Assembly (NCBI GenBank): GCA_000715855.1
Contig: KL571333.1
Coordinates: 1 to 6,159, forward strand
Reading direction: 5' to 3'
Length of the DNA stretch: 6,159 bases
From: Actinoplanes liguriensis
Lineage (GTDB): Bacteria > Actinomycetota > Actinomycetes > Mycobacteriales > Micromonosporaceae
Part shown: positions 1 to 3,641 of the stretch, piece after piece
Layout: each line of letters begins with the position of its first letter
Position numbering within the stretch: position 1 is the stretch's first letter
The notes under the pieces: generated by a model
Told to the model about the DNA's origin: nothing
The model's database searches: none
The model's input: only the letters and a program-made list of their open reading frames with translations
Program-made: the position numbers and the translations under genes

Positions 1-163
1 ACCCGGCCGTGCCGATCAGCGTGCCGGTGACCATGACGGCCGCGCCGGCGCCGCCGATGAGCGTGAGCATCCGCCGCCGGTTCATCGTGCCGAGGTCGAA
101 CGCCAGGCCCTTGTCGTGGACCTCGCGGACGTACGCCGCGTTGTCCATCTCCTGCTCGGTCAC
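1..163 (-). CDS. Tat-signal protein N-terminus, probably intradiol ring-cleavage dioxygenase-like (partial)
   Basis: Only the first 54 codons are inside the window; the gene continues past the left edge. The start is a GTG at 163-161, chosen because AGGGAAGG (180-173) lies 9 bases upstream. An in-frame ATG at 148-146 has no comparable site. Residues 16-25 read HDKGLAFDLG. The twin-arginine stretch NRRRML (about 28-33) and a Gly/Ala/Val-rich hydrophobic segment (about 34-54) follow, so the protein is probably exported folded by the Tat system. From memory, an H-D-x-G-L-x-F/Y-D-L leader followed by an RRR Tat motif is common in actinobacterial secreted proteins annotated as intradiol ring-cleavage (catechol/protocatechuate-type) dioxygenases. 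None of the catalytic domain, with its Tyr/His iron ligands, is visible, so the enzyme assignment is inference from the leader alone. It is transcribed divergently from the ArsR-like regulator, and nothing shows the two are functionally linked. Confidence 0.6.
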   Translation of the reverse strand, partial: MTEQEMDNAAYVREVHDKGLAFDLGTMNRRRMLTLIGGAGAAVMVTGTLIGTAG

Positions 164-172
164 AGTGTGCCG

Positions 173-180
173 CCTTCCCT
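173..180 (-). promoter_or_regulatory. Ribosome-binding site of the Tat-signal gene
   Basis: AGGGAAGG on the minus strand is a good anti-Shine-Dalgarno match, 9 bases before the GTG at 163. It decides the GTG start over the internal ATG at 148. Confidence 0.6.
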
Positions 181-255
181 GAGTGCCGTCTGGGATGTTG
201 CTGGAAGAGCGAAACATCGACATTTGTGCGAGCACTGTCACGTGGCTATGTCCCG

Positions 256-284
256 GATAAGCCCTCGGTGGACATCTTTGTCAA
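256..284 (-). promoter_or_regulatory. Possible promoter for the leftward Tat-signal gene
   Basis: A perfect TTGACA (-35 type) is present on the minus strand at 284-279. After a 17-base gap comes CTTATC (261-256), a poor -10 match. The -35 is convincing by itself, but the weak -10 keeps this a suggestion. If used, transcription would start about 85-90 bases upstream of the GTG, leaving a leader that contains the inverted repeat GTGC-GA-GCAC (226-235). No equally good promoter was found on the plus strand for the regulator. A TTGTCA at 278-283 overlaps the same bases but lacks a good -10. Confidence 0.3.
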
Positions 285-302
285 CAATTCACGGGCTTAG
301 TT

Positions 303-332
303 AAGAGCTGTTGCGCAAGAGTTCTTTACCAT
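303..332. promoter_or_regulatory. Candidate operator overlapping the regulator's RBS and start codon
   Basis: TTGCGCAAGA (311-320) and the partly complementary TCTTTACCAT (323-332) are arranged around a central GT. The inner AAGA/TCTT arms are perfect and 6 of 10 positions match overall. The left arm contains the 8-base palindrome TTGCGCAA. A second related box, AAGAGCTGTT (303-312), matches AAGAGTTCTT (317-326) at 8 of 10 bases, 14 bases away on the same face order. The element covers the only Shine-Dalgarno-like AAGAG (317-321) and the first bases of the ATG at 331. A bound regulator would therefore block both transcript passage and translation initiation. Autoregulation is inferred from this position and from the habit of ArsR/MFS pairs; no binding data exist here. 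Confidence 0.4.
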
Positions 333-882
333 GCATGCTGAGGACATGGCTGAGATCAGAGACGAGGCCGTCCTCCGGGCCGTCGCCCATCCGCTGCGCC
401 GCCGCCTGCTCGACGCGCTGCGGGTCGACGGGCCCTCGATGCCCAGCGCCCTGGCCCGCGCCACCGGCCAGGCCGTCGCCAACGTGAGCCACCACCTGCG
501 GGTGCTCGCCGAGGCGGAGCTCATCGAGGAGGCGCCCGAGCTGGCCCGCAACCGCAAGGAGCACTGGTGGCGGATGACCGACCCACGGATCTCGTGGAAC
601 CCGGCCGACTTCACCCCGGAGGCCGCCGACGCCGCCGCGGCGATCGGCCTGCAACGCCAGATCGACCTGATCCACACCTGGCTGGGCAGCCCCGCCGCGC
701 GCGCCGAGCCGTGGGGCACCAGCGCGTTCGCCACCGACGCCTGGCTGCGGCTCTCCCCCGAGGAGCTGGCCGAGCTGGGCGAGGAGATCAACGCGCTGCT
801 CACGAAGTATCGGGAGCGCCCGGAGCGGGAGGACCGGGAACCGGTCTTCGTGCTGGGCCGCGGATTCCCGGCGAGGCCGTGA
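331..882 (+). CDS. ArsR-like winged helix-turn-helix transcriptional regulator
   Basis: This 183-residue protein is probably a DNA-binding repressor of the adjoining exporter. Residues 19-30 (AHPLRRRLLDAL) are the typical first helix of ArsR-type domains. The helix-turn-helix spans about 36-67, with recognition helix AVANVSHHLRVL (48-59), followed by a charged wing (about 68-83). There are no cysteines and no CxC metal box, so it is unlikely to sense arsenic or other thiophilic metals; a small organic ligand is more plausible. The C-terminal half has a helical region (about 104-118, 141-160) and ends in a VFVLGRGFPAR tail, a style I recall from actinobacterial regulators next to MFS pumps. 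The ATG at 331 is preceded by weak AAGAG (317-321). A second ATG at 346 has GAGG only 2 bases away, too close to serve. Its TGA overlaps the MFS start, so the two are translationally coupled. Confidence 0.85.
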   Translation: MHAEDMAEIRDEAVLRAVAHPLRRRLLDALRVDGPSMPSALARATGQAVANVSHHLRVLAEAELIEEAPELARNRKEHWWRMTDPRISWNPADFTPEAADAAAAIGLQRQIDLIHTWLGSPAARAEPWGTSAFATDAWLRLSPEELAELGEEINALLTKYRERPEREDREPVFVLGRGFPARP

Positions 883-2132
883 TGTCCCTTCTGGCGGATC
901 ACGACTTCGGCAAGCTCTGGGGCGGCCTGACCGTCAGCAAGCTGGGCAGCGCCGTCGCCACGGTGGTCACCCCGCTGCTCGCCGTGCAGGTGCTCGACGC
1001 GGACGCCCTCACGGTCAGCCTGCTCACCGCCGCGGCCTGGCTGCCCTGGCTGCTGATCGGCCTGCCGGCCGGCGCCTGGGTGGACCGGGTGGCGAAACGC
1101 CCGGTCATGCTGGCCTGCGACGCGATCAGCGCGCTGCTGGTCGCGAGCGTCCCACTGACCGCCTGGCTGGGCCGGCTCACCGTCGCCCACCTGCTGATCG
1201 TGGCGCTGCTGACCGGGGTCGCGGCGGTCTTCTTCGAGATCGCCTACACCGGTTACCTGCCCGCGATGTTCGAGCCGGACCGGCTGATCCAGGCGAACGC
1301 GCTGGCCAACGGCAGCGCCTCGGCCGCACAGATCGCCGGCCCGGCACTCGGCGGCGCGCTCGCGGCGGCGGCCGGCGCGGTCACCGGCCTGATCATCGAC
1401 GCGGCCAGCTTCGCCGTCTCGTTCCTCGGGCTGCTGGCGATCCGCCGGCCGGAACAACCGGTCGCCCGCCCGGAGCGGCAGAGCATCGCCCGGGAGATCC
1501 GGGCCGGCCTGCGCTGGCTCGGCCGGGACCGCTACCTGCGCAACCTCATGACGCACGGCGCGGTCAGCAATCTCGCGCTGAACGGGTACGGCGCGATCAT
1601 CGTGGTGTTCCTGGTGCGCGAGGTGGGCGTCGGCACCGGGACCGTGGGGCTGTTGCTCTCCGCTTCGGGTCTGGGCGGCGTCGCCGCCGCAAGTGCCGTG
1701 CCCTTTCTGGTACGTCGTTTCGGCGCCGCCCGCGCGCTGCGCACCGTCAAGGCCGCGGCCGGGTTCTCGTCGCTGCTGATCCCGTTCACCACCGCGGGCG
1801 CGGGGCTCGCCGCGTTCGCCGCGGGGACGGCCCTGGTCGCCGCGTTCGTCGTGGCCGGGAACGTGATCGCGGGCAGCTTCCGGCAGTCGTACGTGCCCGC
1901 CGAGCTGCTCGGGCGGGTGCTGACCGCGATGCAGTTCGTCAACTTCGGCACGATTCCGGTCGGCGCGGTGCTCGGCGGGGTGCTCGCCACGGCGTACGGG
2001 AATCGGGTCGCGGTCGCCGTGATGACCGTGACCTACGCATCGGCCGGGCTGATCATCCTGCTCGGGCCGTTCCGCGGTCTTCGCGATCTGCCCGCGGGGT
2101 CTTCGGGTAAGGCGCTTTTAACCGTTCAGTAA
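882..2132 (+). CDS. MFS transporter, probable drug/metabolite exporter
   Basis: This 416-residue integral membrane protein has about 12 hydrophobic segments in two halves separated by a polar loop (about 188-222). The length is normal for the EntS-like/MFS_3 group. Visible signatures are the loop 2-3 motif A-like GAWVDRVAKRPVM (64-76), the GYLPAMFEPDRLIQANAL stretch (124-141) with GPALGG (153-158), and the matching second-half SYVPAELLGRVLTAMQF (336-352), where the P-x-x-L-L-G-R pattern recurs. These fit proton-driven export across the cytoplasmic membrane. The substrate cannot be read from the sequence. The start ATG at 882 overlaps the regulator's TGA (TGATG), with GCGAGG (871-876) 5 bases upstream; an in-frame GTG at 879 is an alternative adding one residue. 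Coupling to an ArsR-like repressor suggests inducible efflux. The hydrophilic tail after about 397 (RGLRDLPAGSSGK) is cytosolic. Confidence 0.9.
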   Translation: MSLLADHDFGKLWGGLTVSKLGSAVATVVTPLLAVQVLDADALTVSLLTAAAWLPWLLIGLPAGAWVDRVAKRPVMLACDAISALLVASVPLTAWLGRLTVAHLLIVALLTGVAAVFFEIAYTGYLPAMFEPDRLIQANALANGSASAAQIAGPALGGALAAAAGAVTGLIIDAASFAVSFLGLLAIRRPEQPVARPERQSIAREIRAGLRWLGRDRYLRNLMTHGAVSNLALNGYGAIIVVFLVREVGVGTGTVGLLLSASGLGGVAAASAVPFLVRRFGAARALRTVKAAAGFSSLLIPFTTAGAGLAAFAAGTALVAAFVVAGNVIAGSFRQSYVPAELLGRVLTAMQFVNFGTIPVGAVLGGVLATAYGNRVAVAVMTVTYASAGLIILLGPFRGLRDLPAGSSGKALLTVQ

Positions 2133-2138
2133 TAGTCT
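2133..2138 (+). promoter_or_regulatory. Candidate -10 element for a leaderless transcript of the sugar-binding protein
   Basis: TAGTCT fits the actinobacterial TAnnnT -10 pattern. Its last base is 7 bases before the ATG at 2146, which puts the expected start of transcription at 2145-2146, on the start codon. It lies in a locally AT-rich stretch (about 2107-2138) that stands out from the GC-rich surroundings and includes the MFS stop codon. The start codon has only a poor ribosome-binding site (GGGCGG, 2139-2144, directly adjacent), consistent with leaderless translation. I see no good -35 hexamer at 17-18 bases, which is the main weakness. Confidence 0.4.
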
Positions 2139-2145
2139 GGGCGGC

Positions 2146-3393
2146 ATGCGTATGGTGGCCGTTCTCGCAGCAGCCGCGCTGCTGACCGCCTCCGCCTGCG
2201 GCGCCCGGAACGACGACGTGCCCCCGCCCAGCACCGTCGAGGTGTTCACCTGGTGGGCCGAGGGCGGGGAGAAGGCCGGGCTGGACGCGCTGGTCACCCG
2301 CTTCGGGGCGGACTGCCCCGGCCAGCGGTTCGAGAACGGCGCGGTGGCCGGCGGCGCCGGGGTGAACGCGAAGCAGGCGCTCACCGACCGGATGATCCGG
2401 CACGACCCGCCGGACACGTTCCAGGCGCACGCCGGCGCCGAGCTGCTCGACTACATCGACGCCGGTCAGGTCGAGGATCTGACCGCGTACTACACCGCCT
2501 GGGGGCTGCGCGACGTCCTGCCGGCCGGGCTCATCGACGATCTCACCGTGCGCGGCAAGATCTACTCGGTGCCGGCCAACATCCACCGGGCCAACGTCGT
2601 CTGGACCAACCCGGCGGTGCTGGCCCGCGCCGGGATCACCGCCCCGCCGAAGGACCTGCCCGCGTTCATCGACGACCTGGCCGCGCTCAAGGCCGCCGGC
2701 GTCGAGGCGCCGCTCGCCATCGGCCGCGACTGGACCCAGCTGATGCTGCTGGAAGCGGTGCTGATCACCGACCTGGGCCCGGAGCGGTTCGCCGGGCTCT
2801 TCACCGGGAAGACCGACTGGCGCGGCGCCCCGGTCACCGCGGCGATCGGCGACTTCGCGGCCCTGCTCGGCTACGGCAACCTGGACCGCGACACGCTCGA
2901 CTGGCCGCAGGCGGAACGTCTCCTGATCGACGGCAAGGCCGGGTATCAGCTGATGGGCGACTGGGCGGCGGCCGATCTCACGGCCAAGGGCTTTCCCGGG
3001 TACGGCTGGTTCACGTTCCCCGGCAACGGCAAGACCTTCCAGTGGCTCGCCGACTCGTTCACGCTGTCCACCGGGGCCGCCAACATCACCGGCACCGAGT
3101 GCTGGCTGAAAACGGTCAGCTCGGAGGCCGGCCAGCAGGTGTTCAACGCCGCCAAGGGCTCGATCCCGGCGCGCACCGACGTGGCGGCGGCCGGCTTCTC
3201 GCCGTACCAGCAGTCCGCGATGGCCGACTGGAAGACCGCCGTCCCGGTGCCGTCGTGCGCGCACGGGTCGGGCTGTTCGCAAGCCTGGCAGAGCGCGGTC
3301 AACGCCGCCCTGCGCGCCTATTCCATCGGCGGGGACCCGAAGACGCTCCAGGCCGAGCTGGCACAGGCCGCCGTCCAGTTCATCCGCGCCTGA
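2146..3393 (+). CDS. Sugar ABC transporter substrate-binding lipoprotein, GtsA/glucose-binding-protein-like
   Basis: This 415-residue binding protein would capture a sugar outside the membrane for an ABC importer. The N-terminus is a lipoprotein signal: Arg2, a hydrophobic core to about 13, and ASAC with lipidated Cys18. Several blocks match, from memory, Pseudomonas GtsA and the Thermus glucose-binding protein: WWAEGGEK (36-43), GAVAGGAG (65-72), PANIHRAN (143-150), KAGYQLMGDWA (264-274), ADSF (302-305), KGSIPARTD (337-345) and PSCAH (369-373). A monosaccharide of the glucose/mannose/galactose kind is therefore the best guess. Four cysteines remain after processing (57, 319, 371, 377); these are unusual relative to GtsA and could form disulfides. 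An in-frame ATG at 2152 is possible but would remove Arg2, the only positive charge of the signal, so 2146 is preferred. No permease or ATPase gene is adjacent. It follows the MFS gene by 13 bases and may be cotranscribed or have its own promoter. Confidence 0.85.
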   Translation: MRMVAVLAAAALLTASACGARNDDVPPPSTVEVFTWWAEGGEKAGLDALVTRFGADCPGQRFENGAVAGGAGVNAKQALTDRMIRHDPPDTFQAHAGAELLDYIDAGQVEDLTAYYTAWGLRDVLPAGLIDDLTVRGKIYSVPANIHRANVVWTNPAVLARAGITAPPKDLPAFIDDLAALKAAGVEAPLAIGRDWTQLMLLEAVLITDLGPERFAGLFTGKTDWRGAPVTAAIGDFAALLGYGNLDRDTLDWPQAERLLIDGKAGYQLMGDWAAADLTAKGFPGYGWFTFPGNGKTFQWLADSFTLSTGAANITGTECWLKTVSSEAGQQVFNAAKGSIPARTDVAAAGFSPYQQSAMADWKTAVPVPSCAHGSGCSQAWQSAVNAALRAYSIGGDPKTLQAELAQAAVQFIRA

Positions 3394-3402
3394 CCCCGGG
3401 CC

Positions 3403-3489
3403 CGGCTCGCCGCCCCGGCGAAACGGCTCGCGGTTCCGGGCGGCCCGGCTCGCTCACCCGGGCGGCCCGGCTCGCGGTTCCGGCTGGCG
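3403..3489. repeat. Tandem repeat, four units of about 22 bases
   Basis: Four head-to-tail units begin at 3403, 3424, 3446 and 3468 (21, 22, 22 and 22 bases). Each opens with CGGCTCGC, four variable bases, then CCGG. Units 2 and 3 share the extension GCGGCC, and units 2 and 4 share a 16-base identity (3424-3439 and 3468-3483). The CCGGGCGGCCCGG at unit junctions can fold on itself. The last unit runs into the left arm of the downstream hairpin. The array begins 9 bases after the stop codon of the sugar-binding protein and has no coding signal of its own. Confidence 0.75.
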
Positions 3490-3533
3490 CTCACGGTCGG
3501 TTTGTTCCTCACGACGACCGTGAGCGCCAGCTG
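3481..3533. terminator. Long hairpin between convergent genes, probable bidirectional terminator
   Basis: The left arm 3483-3499 and right arm 3515-3531 are perfectly complementary over 17 bases (GCTGGCGCTCACGGTCG and its reverse complement). The stem can extend by a G-U and a C-G pair to 3481/3533. The loop is 15 bases (3500-3514). There is no U tract on either side, which is usual for actinobacterial terminators. Lying between two genes that converge, about 90 bases past one stop and 107 past the other, it can serve both transcripts. Confidence 0.75.
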
Positions 3534-3620
3534 AGAGACGGGTTGGCGGCTTCTCGCCGGACGGGCGGGACAGGTGCGGAGCTTGCGGGCGGGCGGCTCA
3601 TCTTCGTACCGGATGATGAA

Positions 3621-3641
3621 TTTGATCTTTGGTCTTTGATC
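3621..3641. repeat. Triple heptamer repeat at the 3' end of the c-di-GMP gene
   Basis: TTTGATC, TTTGGTC and TTTGATC follow one another without gaps; the middle copy differs by one base. The last copy covers two bases of the stop codon of the minus-strand signalling gene (TGA at 3642-3640). The stretch is AT-rich against its surroundings. It is too short to assign a role. Confidence 0.5.

Noticed and set aside
116..304. Small plus-strand frame (62 codons) before the regulator
   Set aside because: It begins inside the antisense of the Tat-signal gene, has no ribosome-binding site and no recognisable sequence; the minus-strand frame with GTG, RBS and Tat motif explains the region better.
297..1556. 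Minus-strand open frame (419 codons) opposite the regulator and exporter
   Set aside because: Low-complexity Arg/Gly/Gln/Asp text typical of antisense GC-rich frames; both plus-strand genes have clear family motifs.
2053..3282. Long minus-strand open frame (409 codons) opposite the sugar-binding protein
   Set aside because: Rich in Arg/Gly/Pro/Val with no domain pattern; it mirrors a well-supported plus-strand gene and reflects high GC.
3403..3489. CRISPR array
   Set aside because: Units are contiguous 22-base repeats without unique spacers of normal length, and no cas genes are near.
3598..3619. Second terminator hairpin (TCATC ... GATGA) for the minus-strand gene
   Set aside because: Only 5-base arms with a long loop and no GC-rich stem; the hairpin at 3481-3533 is a far better candidate.
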